Origin: HGM04593 sp045631905
GTDB lineage: Bacteria > Bacteroidota > Bacteroidia > Bacteroidales > Bacteroidaceae
Length of the DNA stretch: 64,000 nucleotides
Assembly: GCA_045631905.1 (NCBI GenBank)
Contig: JAZQVO010000017.1
Coordinates: 33,101-97,100, forward strand
Reading direction: 5' to 3'
The first letter of the stretch is position 1. The number at the start of each line of letters is the position of its first letter. This document shows positions 47,211 to 55,458 of the stretch, piece after piece. The position numbers were made by a program, and so were the translations under genes. Under the pieces are notes generated by a model. That model saw nothing but the letters and a program-made list of their open reading frames with translations, was not told the DNA's origin and ran no database searches.

Positions 47211-47762
47211 TTAGAGTTGGTGTTCAGAGAGCAATCTTTTTCTCCACCCGTTACGTGCATCGGACTTATCGCTATCAAATACCACCTGCCACAATTTAGA
47301 ACTCATGACACGACCTGCCTCCTCGTACGAAGCATTGTGCAACCCCATGTGCCAACGAATCGCAGCCCACTCATCACTTGTGAGTTCAAGTCCCTCTCTC
47401 TTCAGCAAAGACACCGAGCGCCAGCCATGTCCTTTTATATATGTAGGACGTTTGTGTATCCTGCCATCGGTACCATAATAAAGACGCGAAGCCTTACAGA
47501 TATCATGCAACAGGGCAGCAATGATGACACTGCTACGGTCAAGTCCCTCGGACAGCTTCAAAGCATTAAGACATGTCCCCAACGAGTGTTGTGCCAAGCC
47601 CCCTTGCCAATTGTGATGTCTGTCTCTTGATGATGGTGCTGTATAAAATCCAACCCCGTCAAGATAAGCAAGAACCTTGTCCATGCCCTTGCGATTAGTA
47701 CTCTGCAACAATTCTACAATCTGCTGCTTGTTTGCCTCAATTCTCTCTTTGCTCAACATCAT
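47211..47762 (-). CDS. HD-domain hydrolase
   Basis: A 183-residue protein with the HD metal motif in ALLHDICKA and His residues in NWQGGLAQHSLG and IRWHMGLH. It would hydrolyse a phosphate bond in a nucleotide, nucleic acid or signal molecule. -7 box TATATTTG on the minus strand at 47798-47805. It lacks the shared island promoter. Confidence 0.85.
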   Translation of the reverse strand: MMLSKERIEANKQQIVELLQSTNRKGMDKVLAYLDGVGFYTAPSSRDRHHNWQGGLAQHSLGTCLNALKLSEGLDRSSVIIAALLHDICKASRLYYGTDGRIHKRPTYIKGHGWRSVSLLKREGLELTSDEWAAIRWHMGLHNASYEEAGRVMSSKLWQVVFDSDKSDARNGWRKRLLSEHQL

Positions 47763-47881
47763 AGTAATAAAATAATGGGATTTTTTCGTTTACAATGCAA
47801 ATATAAAGGGCATCAGTGCAAGGGTTCTGCACAGGAATAGTAAACAGAAAAGTTTTAAAAAGACCAGACGCTACCACAAAA

Positions 47882-48598
47882 TCAAAAATCGAACAGGCAC
47901 AACAACTCCACCTCATCAACATTCTCCTCATCGTCCATATCAACAAACTCACCCTTTGAGCCAAGGTAGCCCCACTTGCCATCCTTGCAAGCTTTTACAA
48001 ACTCGCCATCCTCTTCCAAATCATCGAAGACAGGAGCAATATATACTCCTGATATTGTGATGATACCAATCTTTCCATCCTTTACTATCCCTGAGAAATT
48101 GTTAGAAACGGCATGAACAACATCCATCTCACAAGGAACCAAAAGCTCACCCTGCGCGTTTAAGATTCCAAATTTAGTTTTACCGTCAATCTCTTTCTCA
48201 CAACGATAATAACCATCACTTGCAAACATAAACTCTATATTATTGTACTCAAAACCACACATTGGTATCCCAGTCCCATCAGTTGCCACCAAAGCACACA
48301 GCCCGGCCTCATTACGTGCAGGAACAGGTTTCTTGCGGTTAAAGTTATAAGAGTAACTTTCGGTAAAGCCCTCATAAATTGCAGGAACACGCACCCTGCC
48401 GGCAATATCCTTCAGTCCCTTTTTGCCACCCTCATCAAATACTATATCGTATGTGTTATACTCTTGCAACAGTGTTTCAAGTTCGTCATGAGCATCTACA
48501 AGAACCTCTATAGGGTCATTGCTATTCATTATAGCCCTTATTCTACTTTTGATTTCATCAATACGCGCTGCGATTTCCTTTGTTGCTTTCTGTTTCAT
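47882..48598 (-). CDS. WG-repeat protein (first of two paralogues)
   Basis: A 238-residue acidic protein with an N-terminal helix (EIAARIDEIKSRI) and a series of about six WG-type beta repeats (GLKDIAGRVRVPAIYEGF, FGILNAQGELLVPCEMD, GKWGYLGSKGEFV). WG repeats are thought to bind proteins. It is clearly related to the next gene along its whole length. It has its own copy of the conserved island promoter. Confidence 0.85.
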   Translation of the reverse strand: MKQKATKEIAARIDEIKSRIRAIMNSNDPIEVLVDAHDELETLLQEYNTYDIVFDEGGKKGLKDIAGRVRVPAIYEGFTESYSYNFNRKKPVPARNEAGLCALVATDGTGIPMCGFEYNNIEFMFASDGYYRCEKEIDGKTKFGILNAQGELLVPCEMDVVHAVSNNFSGIVKDGKIGIITISGVYIAPVFDDLEEDGEFVKACKDGKWGYLGSKGEFVDMDDEENVDEVELLCLFDF

Positions 48599-48633
48599 AA
48601 TAGTTAAATTTAGATGTGAGTGACTGTTTATCT

Positions 48634-48690
48634 CTTTTTCTATCGTAAAAATAGGTCAACTTTACGAGGTTTCCCATTCATTTCATTCAC
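48634..48690 (-). promoter_or_regulatory. Island promoter copy 1 (WG-repeat gene)
   Basis: Minus strand: GTGAATGAAATGAATGG (48690-48674), 20 bases, TATTTTTA (48653-48646), then CGATAGAAAAAG. ATG of the gene follows at 48598. Confidence 0.9.
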
Positions 48691-48726
48691 GGATGGTAAC
48701 CCCTCTTTAGTTGTAGACTTTATAAA

Positions 48727-49440
48727 TTAGAAATTATCCAAAGCTATTAATACCGATTTTTCTATAAGTTCATCATCATTCTCGGGAATAAACTCACCTT
48801 CGACACTCAGATACCCCCATACGGCACCCTTGCGAACTTGCAAAAAGTTCCCGGAATCATCATATTCATCATACACAGGAGCGGCAAATGCACCATTACT
48901 CATCAAGAATCCCACTTTGTCACCCTTTTCAACAAGCATGCAGTCGTATATCATTTCGTAGACCGAATCCATTTCACAAGGAACCAAAAGCTCGCCCTTG
49001 CTGTTGATTACACCTTCTACATAATCATCTCCCTCCTCCTTTGCACACACAAAGAACCCATCGGAAGCAAACTCAATGTAAATAGAGTCATACTCAAAGT
49101 CGCACAATGCCTTTCCCGTACCATCGGCTGCAACAATGACAAGCTTGTCGTTGAAATCTCTTGCCAAAACAGGTAAGTTACGGAATAAGTGATAGGGGTA
49201 TAAAACAGGAAACTCCTTATATAAGGCCGGAACGCGCACCTTGCCTGTAATGTCCTTCAAACCAATTTTTCCATTCTCCTCAAAAGAGAAATCAAAGAGA
49301 TCATACTCTTCTTTAATGCCATCAAGTTCGGCATAAAGAGCATCCAACTCTTCGAGTGTCATCCCGGGCTGCTTTGTGTTGATTATACCATTAATTTCAT
49401 CGATACGTGCTACTACTTCTGCTGTTACTATCTGTTTCAT
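48727..49440 (-). CDS. WG-repeat protein (second paralogue)
   Basis: A 237-residue protein with the same layout as its neighbour: N-terminal helix VARIDEINGI, then repeats such as GLKDITGKVRVPALYKEF, INSKGELLVPCEMD and GAVWGYLSVEGEF. The two probably arose by tandem duplication, and each has its own copy of the shared promoter. Cytoplasmic, no signal peptide. Confidence 0.85.
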   Translation of the reverse strand: MKQIVTAEVVARIDEINGIINTKQPGMTLEELDALYAELDGIKEEYDLFDFSFEENGKIGLKDITGKVRVPALYKEFPVLYPYHLFRNLPVLARDFNDKLVIVAADGTGKALCDFEYDSIYIEFASDGFFVCAKEEGDDYVEGVINSKGELLVPCEMDSVYEMIYDCMLVEKGDKVGFLMSNGAFAAPVYDEYDDSGNFLQVRKGAVWGYLSVEGEFIPENDDELIEKSVLIALDNF

Positions 49441-49468
49441 AAGATTTGAGTTTAATATGGTTTACTTT

Positions 49469-49525
49469 CTTTTTCTGTCGTAAAAATAATATGCTTTTCT
49501 CGGTTGTGCCATTCATTTCATTCAC
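49469..49525 (-). promoter_or_regulatory. Island promoter copy 2 (second WG-repeat gene)
   Basis: Minus strand: GTGAATGAAATGAATGG (49525-49509), 20 bases, TATTTTTA (49488-49481), then CGACAGAAAAAG. Confidence 0.92.
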
Positions 49526-49555
49526 AGGCTATCTTCTTCACAAAAGCATATGAAA

Positions 49556-49585
49556 AACCAGTCTATGCATCCGCATAGACTGGTT
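49556..49585 (-). terminator. Terminator of the second NADAR gene
   Basis: Stem AACCAGTCTATGC / GCATAGACTGGTT with four-base loop and a T run on the minus strand. Confidence 0.85.
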
Positions 49586-49639
49586 GAAATCAAACAAACA
49601 AAAATTAACCAAAAAACCTTAGTTATACTATGGATTATG

Positions 49640-50359
49640 TCAAATATCCAGAATCGGCTTTCCAAAGAGATGCATGTCGGCAGGGAGCGAATACTCCAAT
49701 CTGCCTTTTGATGTGCGGAGTTCAGCGAGCAGCTTGCCAAGAACGTTGCAACCGAAGTAGTATTTCTTGCCCCCAACCTCTACAAGCTTGGCTCCCCAAA
49801 AGAGGTTAGAAGCGTAGTTGGTGGCTGTTGCATCCTCCACCGGGAGCAGTGGAGTTGAGTGAAGGTCTATGCGGAAGTCACGGTTGTCTCTGTACTTGAG
49901 GTTGAGGCAATACTTCATCCACTCGGTCTGGATTTCCTTCCAGTCGGCACGCTCCAGGCCACGGAACTTAGCCTTGTACTCCTGCTTCTTACGGGCATCG
50001 ACTCTCTGCTGGAACAAGTTGTCTTTTAGCCAATTATGAGCCCCAGCGCTATCCATGCGGGCCATATTGTAGAGAATCTCTATCTGACGGAAACGGAAGT
50101 CACCATAGTGCATCCACTTGCCCTGCTCCTTAAGAGGGAGAACAGACATGTTGTCGAGCGAATAGAAAGGAGCACCCTGTTTGGTAATGAAAGGAACGCA
50201 CTCCTCGGCCGGGTAGAGACCGAACTTATGAAGCTGCTTGAAATCCTCTTCGCACTCGGGAATGAGAGCCTCAACTGAAGAAACAACCTTCTGTAATTCA
50301 CACTTTAACTTGCTGTCGGCGAGCTGGTTTTTAATAAATTCTAATTTCATGTTCTGCAT
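49640..50359 (-). CDS. NADAR-like ADP-ribosyl hydrolase (second, divergent copy)
   Basis: I start at ATG 50359 because the longer frame (to 50413) would run through the promoter's -7 box and start site; this gives 239 residues. An N-terminal helical extension of about 75 residues is followed by a divergent NADAR fold: FYSLDNMSVLPL, HYGDFRFRQIEILYNMAR with the conserved Glu, and the C-terminal FWGAKLVEVG plus GCNVLGKLLAELR, which is strongly NADAR-like. Its tail FHLFGKPI-type motif (MHLFGKPILDI) recurs in the pseudogene at 63.7 kb. Confidence 0.8.
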   Translation of the reverse strand: MQNMKLEFIKNQLADSKLKCELQKVVSSVEALIPECEEDFKQLHKFGLYPAEECVPFITKQGAPFYSLDNMSVLPLKEQGKWMHYGDFRFRQIEILYNMARMDSAGAHNWLKDNLFQQRVDARKKQEYKAKFRGLERADWKEIQTEWMKYCLNLKYRDNRDFRIDLHSTPLLPVEDATATNYASNLFWGAKLVEVGGKKYYFGCNVLGKLLAELRTSKGRLEYSLPADMHLFGKPILDI

Positions 50360-50376
50360 AGATGTTGATGATTTTT

Positions 50377-50433
50377 CTTTTTCTGTCGTAAAGGTAGTGC
50401 AAATTCCATTCATAGTCCATTCATCTCATTCAC
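50377..50433 (-). promoter_or_regulatory. Island promoter copy 3 (second NADAR gene)
   Basis: Minus strand: GTGAATGAGATGAATGG (50433-50417), 20 bases, TACCTTTA (50396-50389), then CGACAGAAAAAG. An extra ATGAATGG half-site lies within the spacer. Confidence 0.92.
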
Positions 50434-50463
50434 GGCGGATGGTGGCTTTGTTTATATAAAAAA

Positions 50464-50489
50464 CCACAACACTTTTTAAGGTGCTGTGG
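50464..50489 (-). terminator. Terminator after the DUF262 partner gene
   Basis: Minus strand stem CCACAGCAC / GTGTTGTGG followed by six T. Confidence 0.75.
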
Positions 50490-50596
50490 ATTTGAAACAA
50501 ACAACATTATGAACCTATAAAACTATGAATTTATAACTAGTGGTAAATCTATTTTATAACATTGTACCTAACGGCTCTTTTTGAAAGAATACATTG

Positions 50597-51493
50597 CTAT
50601 ATCAGTTCTATTTGCAATTTCTCTCCGAACATACGATTTATCGTTCGTGCCGCGTTCATCCTATCTTTTGAACCACCTTGGTTATTTATGAACATCTTCT
50701 CGCCGAAAGATTCATATATTTTTTCTTTGCCCATAGTCACATATTTGCATAGTAAATACTCACCTCTAATAGGTATTCTTTTCTTGCACACCTCGTCAAA
50801 TCCATAAAAAAGCACGATGTTTTTCAGGGCATCAAGGGTTGAGTACGCCTCCTCTCTTTTATCGGGATATGTTACTCGTATTTTACTACGCACTCCTCGT
50901 TTTTTTATTATACGAGATGAGGTCCATAGCTTGTCAATTAACCTTTTATAATCTGCGACAGACATATCAAGCAGGTCTCCATAGTAATTTTTACAAGCAA
51001 GAGTCGCTTTTGAAGGAGCAAGTTTATTTTCGATTATCAGTTCGTGGAGAATTGTCAATAGTCCCGGATTCATTAATGCAACAAGTTTGCCATCCTTCAT
51101 ATACTCGGTCTCATATTCCGACAACGTTTCCGCTTCTTTCTCAGCCATTGCTTTAATTCTTGCTTTCTCCTCATTGTTTATATAACATTTATGCAAAGCT
51201 TGCATAGTATCAAGGAATCTAAGATAGTCGTAAAAGTAGTCAGCGATTTCTTTGTACTTAATGTTATTTTTCCATTTTATCTCAAATATCTCGTGCAGCT
51301 TGGCAAGAAAGATGTTCTTATTGTTTATAGCTTTAAGATCTTGTGCAAAACGAGTCCCTTTAATTCTTTGTAAATAGGCATTATAGAGTTGCTTAACATT
51401 CTCGGCCTGCTCTCGCTTCATTCCTTTAGCAACAAGCAAATCGAAATATATATTATAGTATGCCGAAGTACAATATGCTTCCCAAATGTTCAT
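50597..51493 (-). CDS. Hypothetical protein, partner of the DUF262 gene
   Basis: A 298-residue, mainly helical, basic protein without recognised domain. It lies 62 bases downstream of the DUF262 gene with no promoter visible between, so it is probably expressed from the same island promoter. In GmrSD-like systems a second subunit often follows the DUF262 gene, but this one does not resemble GmrD to me. Confidence 0.7.
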   Translation of the reverse strand: MNIWEAYCTSAYYNIYFDLLVAKGMKREQAENVKQLYNAYLQRIKGTRFAQDLKAINNKNIFLAKLHEIFEIKWKNNIKYKEIADYFYDYLRFLDTMQALHKCYINNEEKARIKAMAEKEAETLSEYETEYMKDGKLVALMNPGLLTILHELIIENKLAPSKATLACKNYYGDLLDMSVADYKRLIDKLWTSSRIIKKRGVRSKIRVTYPDKREEAYSTLDALKNIVLFYGFDEVCKKRIPIRGEYLLCKYVTMGKEKIYESFGEKMFINNQGGSKDRMNAARTINRMFGEKLQIELI

Positions 51494-51555
51494 ATTTTAT
51501 TTTTTTTGTATATGTGAGGATAAAGCTCCTCACATATTAAGAATCCTTTTTATGA

Positions 51556-53304
51556 TTAAATGCTATATACCTTACATATATTTTTGGCAAGATCTATACA
51601 TCTTTTATTTATACTGTCGGCTGTCCATTTTATCAAATCTTTTAGAATACCATTGCATTTAATATTGCCACCCCATTTTTCAAATAACGGCTTTTTGTCT
51701 GTGAACGATGAATTATAGATTTCCTCCAACTTTTTCTTGCCATTGTTATCCATCAAGAAGAAGTTGCCCAATGTACCTATTAGCATTTCTCTCACATCTT
51801 CCTCAGCTTCATTTGCTTCGCGAGGCCAAGTCTGGTTGCTTTTCTTTGTAGCCTTGGGCATCAACTGCTCCGTACGGTATTCATTAAATCCACCGATTTT
51901 TTCATCTTCAAGCCTTCTCACCTTGCTTTCAAACATATAATATATCACACACGCTGTATTTTCAAGTCTTCTAGTGGGAATGCGGTGCCTAATCTTATTA
52001 TCATCAGGAATTGCAAGGTTTGAATCTTCACTTTTAGCTTCAACAAAAGCCTTTAACGCATCATATGTAAGTAAACGGTTGCCGATAAGACTCTCTGAGA
52101 AGAACTCGCTATAGCTTTTGTTATTGCTATCGGCAAGCATACGTCTAATAAGATATGTTTCAATATAACCGAAAATCTTGTTCCTTTCGCTTTCGTTGCT
52201 TACATTTTTTAGAATGTATAGAATATACGGTATAACGACATGGCTTTTCGTAGCATTAGTAATGCACGCAATTCTCTTTACACAAGAATACGAAGGAATA
52301 CTCTCGTTCAATATATTCATACCGAAATTTTGACGGAATAATTTTGCATACGCAATAATTTCTGCGGCTAGTTCTTGGCGTGTCATACCAAAATCCTCAA
52401 CAAAAGCCTTGCAAGATGATAATACATTGCTTGTCTTTACAAAACCCTTTTTTTGCTCTGGTGTTAATTTGTCCTTGAAATCCCACATCTTTATGCGTAC
52501 GAATGCGTGGAAGAATATTTCAATATTACTTGTTTTGCTATCTTTGGTTTGACGGCTCTTGGCCCTGTCTTGCATCCACCAAGCATTTTCAGAATCTATG
52601 TCAAACACACTCTTCCAAGTGATTCTGTAGCTCTCTTCATCTTCGGCATGGTATAAGAAATTCTTAACAAGCTCGCCGGTTGTCAGAGGTACACCCAAGG
52701 AGTTGATTGTATCAAAAATTTGTTGCTCGTCATCTTCTTGATTTAGCATTATTGCAACAAAGGTAACACTTGATTTAATGGTATTAAGTAATTCGTCAAG
52801 AACAACACCTCTTTCTCTTGTTGCTTTTAATGTGTTTCGGAAATAATTATATGCCTCGAATATCTTATTTGAATCACCTACCTCTTTTAATGTATCCAAG
52901 TGCATAATATCATTGAATGCGGGCATATCTTCGCAGTTGTGTGTCAAAACAGGTTCTTGCACATCTGTCTTTTGGAGATATTGCATAGCAAATTCGTCAC
53001 TATTGTTTGTGAGCATATGGAGCACCTTCATATAGATGGAAAGGGTTGTCAATCGTTGTTGTCCATCAACAACCAGAAATCGACGTCCTATTCCACTTTT
53101 GCGGTCTTGTGGGGTAAGTTGCTCCTCTTTCAATATCAACGCGCCCAAGAAGTATTTTTGGGAACTTTCAAGAGTGCTTTCCATATCAATTGCAAAACGT
53201 TTCCAATCTTTTTCTTCCCAAACGTATCTGCGCTGAAAATAAGGGATACGTAACAATGTGTCTCTTTGAATAATACCGCTAATAGTAATCGTGTCAGCCT
53301 TCAT
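51556..53304 (-). CDS. DUF262/DUF1524 (GmrSD-like) protein
   Basis: A 582-residue protein. The N-terminal DUF262 ParB-like domain shows IPYFQRRYVWEEKDW and VVDGQQRLTTLS, the nucleotide-dependent domain of type IV restriction enzymes and related phage-defence proteins. The C-terminal part (about 470-560) has the DUF1524 pattern ending IGTLGNFFLMD and the KK pair. Where nuclease-active members have an E-H-I-x-P motif, this has EQLMPK, with Gln instead of the metal-binding His. It may therefore be a nuclease-dead sensor. It has the island promoter. Confidence 0.85.
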   Translation of the reverse strand: MKADTITISGIIQRDTLLRIPYFQRRYVWEEKDWKRFAIDMESTLESSQKYFLGALILKEEQLTPQDRKSGIGRRFLVVDGQQRLTTLSIYMKVLHMLTNNSDEFAMQYLQKTDVQEPVLTHNCEDMPAFNDIMHLDTLKEVGDSNKIFEAYNYFRNTLKATRERGVVLDELLNTIKSSVTFVAIMLNQEDDEQQIFDTINSLGVPLTTGELVKNFLYHAEDEESYRITWKSVFDIDSENAWWMQDRAKSRQTKDSKTSNIEIFFHAFVRIKMWDFKDKLTPEQKKGFVKTSNVLSSCKAFVEDFGMTRQELAAEIIAYAKLFRQNFGMNILNESIPSYSCVKRIACITNATKSHVVIPYILYILKNVSNESERNKIFGYIETYLIRRMLADSNNKSYSEFFSESLIGNRLLTYDALKAFVEAKSEDSNLAIPDDNKIRHRIPTRRLENTACVIYYMFESKVRRLEDEKIGGFNEYRTEQLMPKATKKSNQTWPREANEAEEDVREMLIGTLGNFFLMDNNGKKKLEEIYNSSFTDKKPLFEKWGGNIKCNGILKDLIKWTADSINKRCIDLAKNICKVYSI

Positions 53305-53333
53305 AAAAACTATGTTTAAAATGTGAGTAATTT

Positions 53334-53390
53334 CTTTTTCTGCCGTAAAGTTAATATAAATTCTTATGATGTTTCATTCATTTCATTCAC
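53334..53390 (-). promoter_or_regulatory. Island promoter copy 4 (DUF262 gene)
   Basis: Minus strand: GTGAATGAAATGAATGA (53390-53374), 20 bases, TAACTTTA (53353-53346), then CGGCAGAAAAAG. The first bases of the motif contain the TGA stop of the upstream kinase gene. Confidence 0.9.
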
Positions 53391-54721
53391 GGTAGCAAAT
53401 GATACAACGTCGGCGCTATCACAACTTTGCAACATTCCACGAACTCCTCTACAGTAGCTATTCTATAATCAAATTTTGCCGTAGCGGCTTTTATTGCCCG
53501 CTTTGCAGTGCTTGATAGCCCTTTAGTATATCTATAATCTATAGGTAGTCTTTTTGTGAGCATCACGAACAGAGTCGCCCCCAATGAATATACATCGGCT
53601 TTGGGAGAAAAATGTTTTAGATGCTTGTTCGCAAATAACTCCGGAGCTGCAAATCTATTACTTAGCACAAGAGGATTACCGGTACACTCCACGCCCAATG
53701 AGTCGTACCTCTTTGTAGAACCAAAATCTATTATAACAGCCTCGTCATTATTATTCAGCATAATATTCGAGGGCTTTATATCAAGATGCATCATATTCAT
53801 TGAATGCATCTTTGCAACTCCATTTGCCACACCTTTTATATATTTAATGGCACGTTCTTCTGTAATCACACCTTTCGACAACAAACCATCCAAAGAACCA
53901 CTTGGGAAATATTCCATTATATAGTAATAGGTGTTATGTTCTGCAAACATATCATACACCTTTACAATATTAGGGTGCTCAATATCCTTTATTTTACCAG
54001 CCTCGCCTATAAATTTAGCAATCGCGACATTTCTTTGTTGTATATTATCACCGCTATTAGACGTTATAATATTTTGAGATTGAGGGTCTCTTCTGCAAAT
54101 ATCCTGCATAAAGAGTTCCTTAACAACAATCTCCTTTTCTGGCGAGTCGTTGTCTGTAGCCAAATATGTTATTGCAAAGCCACCACTCCCCAACACTCTT
54201 TTAATCGTGTACCTTCCATTTTTTAATGTTGTTCCTTCTTGTAAATTGCAAACACCAATTTCTACTTTTTCTTTCTTTACAAGGCATTGCATTAGATTTG
54301 ATATTGCCCTTTTCTTAAAATTATCATCAACCGTTATGGAATCTTCACAATTATAGCCATTGCTATTGTATGACAGCAAATTGGATAGCTGCGCCAAAAG
54401 GGTGTGCGTAGTTATTCCAAAACCGAAGCCTGCGAAACTATATGCTTTTATGCTTTTACTCACGAATACGGGGCAACGTCTGCTTGCTATGCAATAGGTG
54501 AAACGAATTAGATTACCGACATCGAAGAGCACTACAGGGTTTACGTATTTGAAATACCCATCTTGTGATACATCTCTTTGCGGTATGTCGTGGAAATGCA
54601 TTATAATGTCAGAGCCATCTATATAATCGATGACTCTACAACTTCTATCTTGGCAAAAAATGACTGGTATTGCCTCCTTTAAAAGTTTATTTATAGGAAT
54701 ATCGGCACTATTTCCCTCCAC
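53387..54721 (-). CDS. Ser/Thr protein kinase with N-terminal extension
   Basis: A 444-residue protein; residues about 165-440 form a Hanks-type kinase. Gly-loop LGSGGFAIT, catalytic Lys in VVKELF, HRD variant HLDIKPSN, metal motif DFG in IIDFGSTK, and APE in FAAPELF are all present, so it looks active. The first 155 residues form an unknown domain rich in beta strands. It is second in a two-gene unit, 2 bases after the 215-residue protein. Confidence 0.92.
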   Translation of the reverse strand: MEGNSADIPINKLLKEAIPVIFCQDRSCRVIDYIDGSDIIMHFHDIPQRDVSQDGYFKYVNPVVLFDVGNLIRFTYCIASRRCPVFVSKSIKAYSFAGFGFGITTHTLLAQLSNLLSYNSNGYNCEDSITVDDNFKKRAISNLMQCLVKKEKVEIGVCNLQEGTTLKNGRYTIKRVLGSGGFAITYLATDNDSPEKEIVVKELFMQDICRRDPQSQNIITSNSGDNIQQRNVAIAKFIGEAGKIKDIEHPNIVKVYDMFAEHNTYYYIMEYFPSGSLDGLLSKGVITEERAIKYIKGVANGVAKMHSMNMMHLDIKPSNIMLNNNDEAVIIDFGSTKRYDSLGVECTGNPLVLSNRFAAPELFANKHLKHFSPKADVYSLGATLFVMLTKRLPIDYRYTKGLSSTAKRAIKAATAKFDYRIATVEEFVECCKVVIAPTLYHLLP

Positions 54722-54723
54722 AA

Positions 54724-55371
54724 TTACTCCTTTATTCTTGTTATAGAATACACAACCTGCTTACTGCCTGCGCTGTAGCCGCCAATATAATTGCCTTTGC
54801 GCTTCAGTTGGGTCGCCACCAAAGGGTGGTTCATCCTCAAAAAAGGAATTTCTATTTCATCAAGGTTCTGGAGATTACTGCTACCGACGGTGTCAATTAT
54901 TCTATACCAACGACTATCTGCCGTTGCTGAAATGAATTTCAGACGAAGCACCTTATTGGGCAAAGACCTCACCTCTATAACATCATCTTTTTTTAGGGAT
55001 GATATCAATATTGAAACCTCGTCGTGAAGTGAACTTACAACTACAGAATTATTATTGACACCACCTTTTTTTATCCACCTGTTGTACAGATAGTCCTCGT
55101 ACTCACAAAGTTGCTCCCAAGAGTCGCAATCCAGATATTCGGCAATGACTTTAGCAGTTTTGGAAGATGTATCGTAACGGCTACCGTCGGGTTTAAGCAA
55201 ATGTCCGAATATCCTTTTCCACGTATTTATTCCAATGGGAGCAGAGCCAGTCTTTCTTGTAACATTCTCAATGAGAGTATCGTAATCACGATCCGAGACA
55301 ATATTCTTCAAACCCGTTTCGGAAAAGCTTTTTGCTTTTATAATCTCAATAATTCTGTCGGGGATAATCAT
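54724..55371 (-). CDS. Kinase-associated protein with HTH-like N-terminus
   Basis: A 215-residue protein. The N-terminal 80 residues (GINTWKRIFGHLL, VIAEYLDCDSWEQLCEY) follow a pattern common in Bacteroidota proteins that have a helical, possibly DNA-binding module in this place. The C-terminal half is beta-rich (EVRSLPNKVLRLKFIS, DSRWYRII). It is the first gene of the kinase unit and a candidate regulator for the island promoter, which is only a guess. Confidence 0.65.
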   Translation of the reverse strand: MIIPDRIIEIIKAKSFSETGLKNIVSDRDYDTLIENVTRKTGSAPIGINTWKRIFGHLLKPDGSRYDTSSKTAKVIAEYLDCDSWEQLCEYEDYLYNRWIKKGGVNNNSVVVSSLHDEVSILISSLKKDDVIEVRSLPNKVLRLKFISATADSRWYRIIDTVGSSNLQNLDEIEIPFLRMNHPLVATQLKRKGNYIGGYSAGSKQVVYSITRIKE

Positions 55372-55396
55372 GTTTATTGTTTTTATGATTGTTTTT

Positions 55397-55427
55397 CAAA
55401 AATAGAATTTTTAATTTATATTCGCAA
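55397..55427 (-). promoter_or_regulatory. Promoter of the kinase unit, overlapping a divergent one
   Basis: Minus strand: TTG (55427-55425), 20 bases, TATTTTTG (55404-55397). A plus-strand -7 box TATATTCG (55417-55424) for the 902-residue gene lies between, so the two promoters interlock. Confidence 0.65.
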
Positions 55428-55458
55428 AAATTATATTCATAAAAAACATCTATTGTAT

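Noticed and set aside
47798..47828. Possible seventh copy of the island promoter before the HD gene
   Set aside because: There is a TATATTTG box but no GTGAATGAAATGAATGG upstream of it.
55372..55458. Island promoter for the two kinase units
   Set aside because: The interlocking promoters here follow the core TTG/TAnnTTTG type and lack the motif.
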